This document shows positions 7,180 to 13,797 of a DNA stretch of 13,797 nt, piece by piece; position 1 is the stretch's first letter; each line of letters begins with the position of its first letter. Both the position numbers and the translations under genes were made by a program. The DNA is from DASPHG01 sp963849605 (GTDB taxonomy: Bacteria > Actinomycetota > Thermoleophilia > Solirubrobacterales > Thermoleophilaceae), in contig CAWKHX010000004.1 of NCBI GenBank assembly GCA_963849605.1, positions 1-13,797 on the forward strand, written 5' to 3'. Below the pieces are notes generated by a model, which searched no databases, was not told the DNA's origin, and saw nothing but the letters and a program-made list of their open reading frames with translations.

Positions 7180-8732
7180 CTACGACTCGTCGTCGAAGTG
7201 CTCCGCGTGGAGCCCGCCACCGCCGCCCGTGCCGGTCCCCGTGCCGTCGTTGTCGCCCTGGTAGGGGCGCTTGAAGTTCCCCTTCCCGCGGACCTGATTG
7301 ATCAGCTCGGTGCTCTGAGCGAACGTGATCGACGCGTGCGCGATCGCATTGGACATCTGGTTGAGGCCGACGTTCGAGTTGTTGTCATACGTGTCGCACG
7401 CGGCGTGGTAGCAGGGGTCGTACGCCACCCCGGCGGTGCCCCCGTAGCGCTCCGCCTGAGTCGCCGTCTTGATCCCCTCGGCACCGGTGAACAGCCCGCC
7501 GGCCGGGATCCCCATCGCGATGAACGGCCCGTAGTCCGAGCGGCCGTTGAACGGGGTTGGCTCGGCGGCCAGCTCCTTCTTCTCGAAGTGCCCGTAGAAC
7601 ACCCGCTCGATCACGTCTGATCCGGCGGGGCCCGACCGAGCCCTGGCCGGTCGAGTTGTCCCCGTCGTAGACGAACCGCGCGAAGTTCGGCGAGCCGACC
7701 ATGTCGAAGTTGAGGTAGAGCGCGATCCTGTCGAGCTGCTCCTCCGACCGGCTCGCGACCCAGCGCGTGGCGCCAACGAGTCCAGACTCCTCGGCGCTCC
7801 ACCAGGCGAACCGCACCCTGTTGCTCGGCTTGACCTTCGCCATCTGCCGCGCGACCTCGAGTACCGCGGCCGAGCCCGAGCCGTTGTCGTTGATTCCCGG
7901 CCCCGCCGTCACCGAGTCGAGGTGGCCGCCGATCATGACCACGTTGTCGGGGTCGCCGCCCTTCGTTTCGGCGAGCACGTTGACGGTGTCGAGCGGCCGT
8001 GAGTCCGTGTTCGTCGTGGCGTGCATCACCACGGGGCCGCCGGCCATCTGCGCCTGAAGCGACTCGCCGAGCGCCTTGGTCAGCCCGAGCGCAGGGACGG
8101 CGCTCAGGCCCGTGGCGCCGAGCGTCCCGTTGACCACGCCGTCGACGTTGTTGAAGACGAGCACCGCGCTGGCGCCCGCGGCGATCGCGTTGTCGACCTT
8201 GAGCCGGAAGGTGCAGTGACCCCGGGAACCCAGCTGGGGTTCCGCGCTGGACGAGCGCGATCTGCCGGTGGGGAAGCCGGCCAGTCGGCGGCGTAGCAGC
8301 CGCGCACGTCGCCGCTCGGGCGTCGCGACCGCTCCGCTCACGTCCCCGCTGCCGGAGTAGGACATCACGCGGAAGTCGATCCCGTTCACATAGGTCGTGG
8401 CCGTGGGCGACACCTGCTCGAGCTCCGACGGGGTCACCTCGAAGAAGGCGTCGTAGGTGAACTGATGAAACGTTGGCGAGTAGCCGGCGTCCTCGAGCTC
8501 GCGGGCGACGTACTCGGCCGAGTTCGCGTGCCCGGCCAAGCCCGGCGAAGCGATTGCCCCCCGCCAGGTCGGCGATCCCCTGGAACGCCTGCTGGTGCGA
8601 GCGCACGCCCTCGAGCGTGACCGCGCGCTGGAGCTTCGAAGAGTTGTCGTTGTTGGAAGCGGCGTAGGCCGGTCCTGCGACCAGCGCGCACGTTGCCGCG
8701 ACCGCGCCGGCGATCCTCAGCGAGCGTCTCAT
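7180..8732 (-). CDS. Secreted M28 family zinc aminopeptidase with PA domain, frameshifted
   Basis: Exported metallopeptidase related to the Streptomyces griseus aminopeptidase family; it would remove N-terminal residues from peptides outside the cell. The joined frames give a signal peptide (MRRSLRIAGAVAATCALVAG, then AYA as likely cleavage site), a PA-domain insert (VDNAIAAGASAVLVFNN) and the M28 core. All metal and catalytic residues remain: GGHLDSV, GINDNGSGSA, WWSAEESG (Glu-Glu), YLNFDMVG and YHAACDTYDN. The C-terminus is a Gly/Thr-rich acidic tail. The frame breaks near 8538 and 7640 by single extra bases, and at least three more times in 8210-8330, where about 22 extra bases follow QRGT. 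Motif retention argues for sequence errors. ATG 8732 is preferred over the adjacent GTG 8735. It lies 66 bp after the acyl-CoA dehydrogenase on the same strand. Confidence 0.85.
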
Positions 8733-8738
8733 CACTTT

Positions 8739-8744
8739 CCCCCC
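8739..8744 (-). promoter_or_regulatory. Ribosome binding site of the M28 peptidase gene
   Basis: A run of six G on the minus strand, followed by AAAGTG, ends 6 nt before ATG 8732. It is the clearest Shine-Dalgarno-like sequence in the window and contrasts with the several leaderless starts nearby. It supports 8732 as the start. Confidence 0.5.
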
Positions 8745-8798
8745 GTCTGTCAGAGGCGAACTCCCGCCGCCTCGGTACCCCGTCGGGCGGAATCTATC

Positions 8799-9933
8799 TC
8801 AGGCGCCGAGCCCGCGCGCGATCACCATCTGCTGCACCTCGTCGGTGCCCTCGCCGATGGTGAGGATCTTCGCGTCGCGGTAGAAGCGGCACACGGGTAC
8901 TCCTCGATGTAGCCGTAGCCGCCGTGGATCTGGACGGCCTCCTCGGCCGCGCGCACCGCCAGGCGGCCCGTCTTGAGCTTGGCCTGCGCCGCCGTTAGCC
9001 CGAACTTCTCGCCGCGCTCCTTCAGCACCGCCGCTTTGTAGGTGAGCAGCCGCGCCGCCTCGATCTCGGTCGCCATGTCGGCGAGCTTCGCCTGGATCGC
9101 CTGGAACTTCGAGATCGACTGTCCGAACGCCTGGCGCTCCTTGGCGTATGCCAGCGCCTCGTCGAGCGCGCCCTGCGCCAGCCCGACGCCCATCGCCGAG
9201 ACGCTGATGCGCCCGCCGTCGAGCGTCTCGAGGAACTGGTGGAAGCCCTTGCCGCGCGCGCCGACCAGGTTGTCGACGGGCACGCGGGCGTCGTCGAACG
9301 AGAGCGGCCGCGTATCCGAGGCGTTCCAGCCCATCTTCCGGTACCCCTCGCCGATCTCGTAGCCCGGCGTGCCCTTCTGGACGAGGATGTTCGAGATCTC
9401 GTCGTCGCCGGTGCTCGCCGTGATCGTCACGAAGCCCGAGATGTCGGTGCCCGCGTTGGTGATGAACTGCTTCGCCCCGTTGATCACCCACTCGCCGTCC
9501 TCCTCGACGGCGCGGTGCGCACGTTGCCCGCGTCGGAGCCGGCCTCCGGCTCGGTCAGCCCGAACGATCCGAGCACCTCCGCCTTGCAGAGCTTCGGCAT
9601 CCACTCCTGCTTCTGCTCCTCGCTGCCGAAGGCGTAGATCGGGTAGGTGCCGAGGCGAGGTGTTCGCCGCGACGGTGATCGCGACGCTCGAGTCGACCCG
9701 CGCGAGCTCCTCGATCGCGATCGCGTAGGCCAGGTATCCCGCGCCCGCGCCGCCGTATTCCTCGGGGTAGGGGACGCCCAGCAGAGCCCGAGGTCGCCGA
9801 GCTTGCGGACCAGCTCGTACGGGGAAGCGCTTCTCCTGTCGAGCTCCTCGGCCACCGGCTTCACCTCCTGCTGCGCGAAGTCGCGCACCAGCCGGCGGAT
9901 GTCCTGCTGCTCGTCGGTCAGGTCGAAGTTCAT
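8799..9933 (-). CDS. Acyl-CoA dehydrogenase, heavily frameshifted
   Basis: FAD-dependent enzyme that forms the trans-2,3 double bond of an acyl-CoA in beta-oxidation or amino-acid breakdown and passes electrons to ETF. Joined frames give about 378 aa, the normal length. Seen in order: MNFDLTDEQQDIRRLVRDFA, VPYPEEYGGAGAGYLAYAI, LGSFGLTEPEAGSDAG, WVINGAKQFITNAG, GGRISVSAMGVGLAQGALDEA, AVQIHGGYGYIEEYP and FYRDAKILTIGEGTDEVQQ; the Glu of GEGT is the expected catalytic base. Six small frameshifts are visible, near 9837, 9824, 9784, 9654, 9513 and 8899. Each is explained by one missing or extra base, and the protein motifs read on without loss, so sequence error is likely. Short-chain/butyryl-type specificity is suggested by overall pattern but not proven. 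Start ATG 9933 has a TACGAT -10 element 9 nt upstream. Confidence 0.88.
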
Positions 9934-9942
9934 GGGGGCGGC

Positions 9943-9948
9943 ATCGTA
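9943..9948 (-). promoter_or_regulatory. -10 element of the acyl-CoA dehydrogenase gene
   Basis: TACGAT on the minus strand, extended to TACGATGC, precedes ATG 9933 by 9 nt. The same 8-mer occurs in both arms of the palindrome at 3167-3196, also just before start codons. No good -35 is visible at 17 bp. Assignment is from position and the TANNNT pattern. Confidence 0.4.
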
Positions 9949-9966
9949 GGCGTTGGTCGCGGTTGC

Positions 9967-9995
9967 TTGACGGTCGGCCCCGCTCCTGCTCCAAT
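9967..9995 (+). promoter_or_regulatory. Leaderless promoter of the Tim44-like gene
   Basis: TTGACG (9967-9972), a 17-bp spacer and TCCAAT (9990-9995) form a sigma-70-type promoter, with the ATG at 10002 beginning 6 nt after the -10. This supports 10002 as start and a leaderless mRNA. It lies back to back with the acyl-CoA dehydrogenase -10 at 9943. Confidence 0.6.
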
Positions 9996-10001
9996 CGGTG
10001 C

Positions 10002-11392
10002 ATGGCTCGCCGGGTCGTCTCCCTCGCGCTCTTCGCGCTGCTCGTGTACGCGCCGGGCGCGCTCGCCGCTGCCGGCGGCGGCACGTCCGGCTTCGGCGGA
10101 GGAGGCGGAGGCGGCGGCTGATCCGGCGGGGCGCCGGGGGCTTCGGCTTCGGCGGCGGGAGCGGCGGCGGCTCGTCCGGCGAGGCCGGGCTCGGCTTCCT
10201 GATCGTCTTCGGGGCGATCTTCGCGATCATCATCGGCGCCTGGCTCTTCACGAAGATCCAGAAGGCGTACAGGCGCGCGGACGCGTCCGCCGACGACGCC
10301 GTCTTCCGGCTGCGGCACCGCAGGCGCGGGCGCGAGGTCGAGCTGGCGGCGGCCGAGGCGGCCGCCGACGACGACGCGTTCACGGTCGAGCGCGTGCGCG
10401 AGGAGGCCGCGATCCTGTTCCGGGCGATCCAGGCGGCGTGGAGCCGCAACGACATCGACCGGCTGAACGAGCTCGTGGCCCCCGAGCTGATGACGGAGTG
10501 GGAGCTGCGGCTGAAGGACTTCCGCCGCAAGGGCTGGCGCAACAAGATCGAGGTGAAGTCGCTCGACGTGGCCTACGTGGGCCTCGTGAACCGTGAGGCG
10601 GACGAGGAGGACCGCGTCGTCGTGCGGATCGCCGCCCATGTGCGCGACATCGTCACGCAGCGCGGCGGCGGCGGCGTCGTGACCCGGACGGACTCCGGCG
10701 GCTCGGAGCACGTCCAGCTCCGCGAGTGGTGGACGCTCGGCAAGCGCGACGGGCGGTGGACCCTCCTGTCGATCGAGCAGCGCGAGGAGGGCGAGCACCA
10801 CATGGACTCGGAGCTGATCGCCGCGCCCGAGCACGACACGCGCATCGGAGACGAGGCCGTCACGGAGCTCGCCGTGGCCGACCGGGTCGCCGAGGGATTC
10901 ACGGTCGCGGAGGTCGCCGACCTCGACTTCGACGGCAGCGCGCGCGACGCCGCGCTCGACCTCGCGCTCGCCGACGGCCGCTTCGCCCCGGACGTGCTCG
11001 AGGCCGCCGCCCGCCGGGCGGTGGCAGCCTGGGTCGAGGCGATCGACGGCGAGGACGCCGCGCTCGAGCGCGTCGCCACCCCCGCAGCCGTCGAGCATCT
11101 GCTGCGTCCCGAGGGAGCGCGCACCCGTGTGGTCGTGCGCGGCGGCCGGGTCGACGCCGTGCGGATCGCCGCCCTCGACGCGGGGTCCGACCCCGCTCGG
11201 ATGTCGATCGAGGTGGACGTGCGCGGCCGCCGCTACGTGGAGAACCGCGACACCGTCGCCCTCGTCGCCGGCTCGAAGGACAAGGAGATCGAGTTCACCG
11301 AGCGCTGGACGCTCGCGCTCAGCGGGCCCGACGACGCTCCGTGGCAGATCGTCGAGGCGTCCGCCCCGTCGCCGGGCGCGCAGGCCGCCTAG
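10002..11392 (+). CDS. Tim44-like membrane protein with two NTF2-type domains, one interruption
   Basis: Exported or membrane protein of about 463 residues with a bacterial Tim44-like layout. ATG 10002 starts a signal peptide (RRVVSLALFALLVYAPGALA), then a Gly-rich linker (TSGFGGGGGGG), a membrane helix (GFLIVFGAIFAIIIGAWLF) and a Tim44-like domain beginning VREEAAILFRAIQAAWSRND and ending near REWWTLGKRDGRWTLLSIEQ. A second, more diverged domain of the same type follows (AARRAVAAWVEAIDGEDAAL to FTERWTLALSGPDDAPWQIV). In-frame TGA at 10119 interrupts the Gly-rich linker and the rest reads in another frame; a small indel in the G/C-rich tract (10110-10140) explains this. Start choice is supported by the promoter just upstream. 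In mitochondria Tim44 binds the import channel; the bacterial proteins have no settled role, although the domain may bind lipid or peptide. It is followed 2 nt later by another NTF2-fold gene. Confidence 0.8.
11180..11196. repeat. GSDP-type palindrome, copy 2
   Basis: GCGGGGTC and its exact complement flank a single central C, inside the second NTF2-type domain of the Tim44-like gene. In that frame the core codes Gly-Ser-Asp-Pro. In such GC-rich coding sequence chance is possible, and this copy is the weakest of the three. Confidence 0.35.
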
Positions 11393-11394
11393 GC

Positions 11395-11829
11395 GTGCCG
11401 CCGCCTGACGCGCCGCTCGACGAGGAACGATTCCGCCGCGCCTTCGCGGCGTGGAACGAGGGCGACTTCGACCGCTTCCTCGAGGAGGCTCATCCCGACA
11501 TGGAGTACTCGCCCGGGATCGTCGTGAGCCGGGCGGAGGGGGAGCCGGTCGTCTATCGCGGCCGCGACGAGATGCGCCGGTTCTTCGACGAGTGGCATTC
11601 GGTGTGGCGGTCCGAGCTGACGGTTCTGGGGAACGAGGAGTTCGGCGACCGGATCCTGGTCACCGGCCGGATGCGGATGACCGGCGGCCAGAGCGGTGTG
11701 AGCGTCGAGCAGCGCGTGGCGTTCATCGGCGAGGCCGAGGACGGCCTGCTGCGCCGCCTCTGGTCCTATCCGAGCGAAGAGGCCGCCCGCGCCGCCCTGG
11801 AGGGGTCAGACCCCGCAGGCGGCTCGTAA
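11395..11829 (+). CDS. SnoaL-like / NTF2-fold protein
   Basis: Cytoplasmic protein of 144 aa in the SnoaL/ketosteroid-isomerase-like (NTF2 fold) group. Seen: FRRAFAAWNEGDFDRFLEEA at the N-terminus, then HPDMEYSPG, YRGRDEMRRFFDEWHSVW, and strands GDRILVTGRMRMTGGQSG and VEQRVAFIGEAEDGLLRRL, the usual order for the fold. Relatives range from isomerases and hydrolases to non-catalytic ligand-binding proteins, and no specific active site can be assigned. GTG 11395 begins 2 nt after the stop of the Tim44-like gene, so translation is probably coupled. The last residues, Gly-Ser-Asp-Pro then AGGS, come from a palindromic element at 11802 and look like an addition to the normal C-terminus (EEAARAALE). 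No frameshift is seen. Confidence 0.85.
   Translation: MPPPDAPLDEERFRRAFAAWNEGDFDRFLEEAHPDMEYSPGIVVSRAEGEPVVYRGRDEMRRFFDEWHSVWRSELTVLGNEEFGDRILVTGRMRMTGGQSGVSVEQRVAFIGEAEDGLLRRLWSYPSEEAARAALEGSDPAGGS
11802..11814. repeat. GSDP-type palindrome, copy 3
   Basis: GGGGTC, a central A, then GACCCC: a perfect 13-bp inverted repeat within the last codons of the SnoaL-like gene, with a further CCTG/CAGG pair around it. It encodes Gly-Ser-Asp-Pro and is followed by five more codons and TAA. Its place at a gene end parallels copy 1 at 3803. Confidence 0.5.
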
Positions 11830-11871
11830 CTCAGTTCACCTGAGCGTCACGCGCCGTCGGCTTTCACGCCC

Positions 11872-12703
11872 GTGCGCTGCGAACGCGGGCAGGCTGCTCT
11901 CGAGTGGGTCGGTCTCGTGCTGCTGGTCTGCCTGGCCTGCGCGGCCGCGGTCGCTGCGGGCGTCGGGACGATCGACGGCCGGCCGCTCGGCGCGGAGCTC
12001 GCCCGGGCCCTCGTCTGCGCCGTCCGCGGCGACTGCGCCGAGGCCGACGACGAGCTCCGCGACGCGTACGGCGACGACGCCGAGCTCGTCCGCCAGTATC
12101 TGCCGAACCTCGTCTACGAGCCGCGCACGCGCACGCTGCCGGTGGATTTCCGCGAGTGCCGCTCGCACGAATGCTCGGACGCCCCCGACCAGGAGAACCT
12201 CGACGTCCACCGCGCCAGCGGCCGAGACGCGCGCCGGCGACGGTCTTCACACGGCTGATCCGCGACGGCGGCGAGACCTTCATCCAGTACTGGCTCTATT
12301 ACCCCGACTCGACGTCCACGTGGATGGGATCCGCGGGCTTCTGGAACAGGGTGGTGAAGCCACGGTGAAAGGCGGCCGCGGGACTACCCGGGCCACCACC
12401 CCGACGACTGGGAGTCCGTCCAGGTCCGAGTCGACGCCGCCGGCAAAGCCCGCCACGCGTCATCCGCCCACAAGGGTTACAGCGATTGGACCGACTTCGT
12501 GCGGCGGGAGCCGCGTCGCCAACGGAGCCACGCCGGCCACATACCGCAGCCCCTGGACCCCGATGAGCGTACGACCACGGGAGCGGGCGTGCGGTCGTCC
12601 CGCTCAAGGCCTGACCGCCGAGGAGCGTGCCACTGAGTTCAAGGTCCGTCCACCCTGGGAGAAGGCCGTGTACCGCGATCCGCGGTCCAACTCAACTGGA
12701 TGA
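11872..12703 (+). CDS. Prepilin-like membrane-anchored protein with Vps62/DUF946-like domain, frameshifted
   Basis: No close named family. GTG 11872 gives MRCERG followed by QAALEWVGLVLLVCLACAAA: a short basic leader, Gly at -1, Glu at +5 and then a membrane helix, the layout of type IV prepilin/TadE-Flp-type substrates of prepilin peptidase. A Cys-containing region follows (RALVCAVRGDC, VDFRECRSHECSDAPDQ). When frames are joined the rest reads FTRLIRDGGETFIQYWLYYP, then YPGHHPDDWESVQVRVD, ARHASSAHKGY, SRVANG-SHAGHIP and EFKVRPPWEKAVYRDPRSN before TGA. The order YWxxYP, H-x-D-W-E, S-x-H and SHA resembles Vps62/DUF946-type domains. Frame changes occur near 12215-12235, 12335-12385, 12490-12525 and 12600. 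It may be a surface or pilus-associated protein; no pilus genes are in the window, so this is inference. Confidence 0.65.
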
Positions 12704-12722
12704 GCGTCAGTCGATCGACCCA

Positions 12723-12728
12723 TTGACA
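12723..12728 (+). promoter_or_regulatory. Possible -35 box ahead of the first small basic protein gene
   Basis: TTGACA, a perfect -35 hexamer, lies in the short gap after the prepilin-like gene. No convincing -10 is found at 16-18 bp; the nearest, TGGGAT (12748-12753), is at 19 bp and would start transcription inside the annotated gene. It is therefore only a weak promoter candidate, though it could mean the true start of that gene is downstream. Confidence 0.25.
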
Positions 12729-12729
12729 C

Positions 12730-12930
12730 GTGCTGCAGGGGATGGTGTGGGATTGGCGCCCTTGGACTCGTCCCGCCCCCGGCTCCCCTCCCGGCAAGCC
12801 CAAGCGGTATCGCATCGTCGCGTCCCGCGTCGAGGCGCATGGCGCGCGTATCAAGCGCATGCGGCTCGCCCGACTTGACGCCATCGCGCGGCTCGAGCCG
12901 CGCCCGCGCCCGCGGCCGCTCGAGCGCTAG
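12730..12930 (+). CDS. Small basic protein, paralog 1 of a tandem pair
   Basis: 66-residue Arg/Pro-rich protein of unknown function. It is supported as a gene by its similarity to the next small gene: KRYRIV near the middle, then IKRMRLARLDAIARLEPRPR, against KRYSLA and VKRLRLVRMEAIAELDRRPR in the neighbour. In the last 21 aligned core residues about 13 are identical and most others are conservative, such as D/E, L/M and I/V. The C-terminal half should form a basic amphipathic helix. The start is uncertain: GTG 12730, ATG 12742 and GTG 12745 are all in frame, and the paralog begins nearer the shared SPPG/RPPG motif, so the Trp-rich N-terminus may not be translated. No membrane segment or cysteine is present. 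Nucleic-acid binding is possible from charge alone, but not shown. Confidence 0.55.
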   Translation: MLQGMVWDWRPWTRPAPGSPPGKPKRYRIVASRVEAHGARIKRMRLARLDAIARLEPRPRPRPLER

Positions 12931-13005
12931 CCCGCTCGACACCCGGTCCAACTGCTCGCCCTGAATTTTCGCCACAGGGCGATATGCGCCTGCGCGCCAG
13001 CGGCC

Positions 13006-13011
13006 GAATAT
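13006..13011 (+). promoter_or_regulatory. -10 element for the second small basic protein gene
   Basis: GAATAT is followed by 7 nt and then ATG 13019, the same spacing as at 6684-6697. No convincing -35 is seen. It suggests a leaderless start and an independent transcript for this small gene. Confidence 0.4.
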
Positions 13012-13018
13012 CAACGGC

Positions 13019-13186
13019 ATGAGGCCACCCGGCTCGATCAAGCGCTACTCGCTCGCACGCCCAGGGGTCGCGAAGGCCCGCACCGACGAGGGGGTGAAGC
13101 GCCTGCGCCTCGTTCGCATGGAGGCGATCGCCGAGCTCGACCGCCGTCCGCGGCCGGTGCACGGTGGCGGCATGGGGCGTCCGTAG
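13019..13186 (+). CDS. Small basic protein, paralog 2 of a tandem pair
   Basis: 55-residue protein starting MRPPGSIKRYSLARPG and continuing with VKRLRLVRMEAIAELDRRPR to a Gly-rich end before TAG. It is clearly related to the preceding small gene: shared KRY near the N-terminus, a two-residue length difference in the middle, and a strongly matching C-terminal helix and RPRP tail. The protein is basic, without membrane segments, signal peptide or cysteine. ATG 13019 is supported by the GAATAT hexamer 7 nt upstream and by the shared PPG motif right after the start. The two genes are separated by 88 bp, so each may have its own promoter. The family is not recognised. The paired copies, with codon-level differences but kept reading frame, argue that both encode proteins. 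Confidence 0.65.
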   Translation: MRPPGSIKRYSLARPGVAKARTDEGVKRLRLVRMEAIAELDRRPRPVHGGGMGRP

Positions 13187-13240
13187 TTCGTACGCCCACC
13201 TCTGCGGCGGTCACCCGATGCCCCGCGCTGGGGCGCTTCC

Positions 13241-13246
13241 TACCCT
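13241..13246 (+). promoter_or_regulatory. -10 element of the flavodoxin gene
   Basis: TACCCT fits TANNNT and ends 6 nt before ATG 13253, as for other leaderless starts here. No clear -35 is visible and there is no Shine-Dalgarno sequence. Confidence 0.4.
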
Positions 13247-13252
13247 CGAAGC

Positions 13253-13779
13253 ATGAGCCCCAAGGTGCTGGTCGACATACGCCTCCAAGAACGGCTCGAC
13301 GGCCGAGATCGCCACGGCGATCGCCGACGAGCTGCGACGCCACGGGTGTCGATGCCGACCTCGCGGAGGTCACGAGCGTCCGCGAGCTCGCTCCGTACTC
13401 GACCGTCGTTCTCGGCAGCGCCGTCTACATGGCGCGCTGGCGCCCCGAGGCGCGGCGGTTCCTGAAGCGCCACCACACCGAGCTCGAGGAGCGCGACGTG
13501 TGGCTCTTCTCGAGCGGTCCGGTCGGCGAGCAGAAGCCGGGCGACAACCCGGAGCGCTGGACGATCCCGAAGCTCGTGCGCCAGATGGGGCCGAGGATGG
13601 GGATCCGGGAGCACGTGGTGTTCGGGGGCCGCGTGCCGGCCGAGCCGTCGAACTTCGTCGAGCGCGCGATGGCGCGTGACACGCCCGAGGAGTTCAAGGA
13701 CATGCGCGACTGGCGCGAGATCCGCCACTGGGCGCACTCCATCGCGCTGTCGACGCAGCGGGAGCCGGTGGCCGCCTAG
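13253..13779 (+). CDS. Flavodoxin domain protein (HemG-like), frameshifted
   Basis: FMN-binding flavodoxin-type protein, related to the Flavodoxin_5 group that includes the HemG protoporphyrinogen oxidase; it would act in redox transfer in the cytoplasm. Joined frames give about 174 aa: MSPKVLV, then TYASKNGSTAEIATAIADEL (the FMN-phosphate-binding S-K-x-G-S-T loop), VDADLAEVTSVRELAPYSTV, VLGSAVYMARWRPEARRFL, DVWLFSSGPVGE and a C-terminal helix ending before TAG at 13779. The ARRFLKRH and WLFSSGPVG motifs are typical of the actinobacterial members. Two frame changes are present, one near 13272-13278 and one near 13345-13350, each consistent with one extra base. Start ATG 13253 is supported by the -10 hexamer. 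A role in haem synthesis cannot be claimed, as no haem genes are nearby. Confidence 0.82.
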
Positions 13780-13797
13780 CCCGCGTCGAGCGCCGTG

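Noticed and set aside
7169..7184. CGTAG/CTACG hairpin between the converging DUF1707 and M28 stops, as a terminator
   Set aside because: Only a 5-bp stem and no T-tract on either strand.
8822..11098. Continuous 758-codon minus-strand reading frame
   Set aside because: Its first half is antisense to the Tim44-like gene; only the later segments are genuine, and they belong to the frameshifted acyl-CoA dehydrogenase.
11830..11844. CTCAG/CTGAG hairpin right after the SnoaL-like stop
   Set aside because: A 5-bp stem without a T-tract is expected by chance and is too weak to call a terminator.
1..13797. CRISPR array, tRNA, rRNA, transposase, integrase or restriction/defence genes
   Set aside because: No regular direct repeats, cloverleaf with a CCA end, rRNA signatures, or such protein motifs were seen on either strand.

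Overview
The window is very GC-rich, uses GTG starts often, and carries DUF1707, a Tim44-like secreted/membrane protein and several start codons with no room for a leader. This suggests a high-GC actinobacterium, most likely a soil Thermoleophilia-type lineage. That placement is inference from gene style, not from a marker gene. No rRNA, tRNA, CRISPR array or insertion sequence is visible.

Layout. 49-1269 (-) is a complete RmuC protein. 1471-2187 (+) is an N-terminally short phosphotransferase-like protein that lacks its catalytic residues. 2174-3160 (-) is a nucleotide-sugar epimerase. It diverges from a membrane protein (3201, +) across a perfect 30-bp palindrome. The membrane protein runs into a two-domain protein (3856-5499, +) that joins an alkaline-phosphatase-superfamily phosphodiesterase to a family 2 glycosyltransferase. 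Convergent to it is a GT-C membrane glycosyltransferase (5280-6676, -). Together 2174-6676 looks like a small envelope-glycan or glycolipid locus. Next come a DUF1707/2TM protein (6697-7167, +), a secreted M28 zinc aminopeptidase (7180-8732, -) and an acyl-CoA dehydrogenase (8799-9933, -). A divergent promoter region then leads to a Tim44-like protein with two NTF2-type domains (10002-11392, +), followed 2 nt later by a third NTF2-fold protein (11395-11829, +). The right end holds a prepilin-like protein with a Vps62/DUF946-like domain (11872-12703, +), two tandem paralogous small basic proteins (12730-12930 and 13019-13186, +) and a HemG-like flavodoxin (13253-13779, +).

Sequence quality matters here. 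Six genes (GT-C enzyme, M28 peptidase, acyl-CoA dehydrogenase, Tim44-like protein, prepilin-like protein, flavodoxin) are each broken by one to six small frameshifts, yet every recognisable active-site motif survives when frames are joined. This pattern fits base-calling or assembly indels in GC homopolymers better than true decay. Apparent fusions and lost stops should be read with that in mind.

Regulation. Several starts lie 6-9 nt after a TANNNT-type -10 hexamer (3201, 3160, 6697, 6676, 9933, 10002, 13019, 13253), twice with a good -35 at 17 bp spacing. This points to widespread leaderless transcription. A small palindrome, GGGGTCNGACCCC or a near match, occurs three times inside reading frames and each time encodes Gly-Ser-Asp-Pro.
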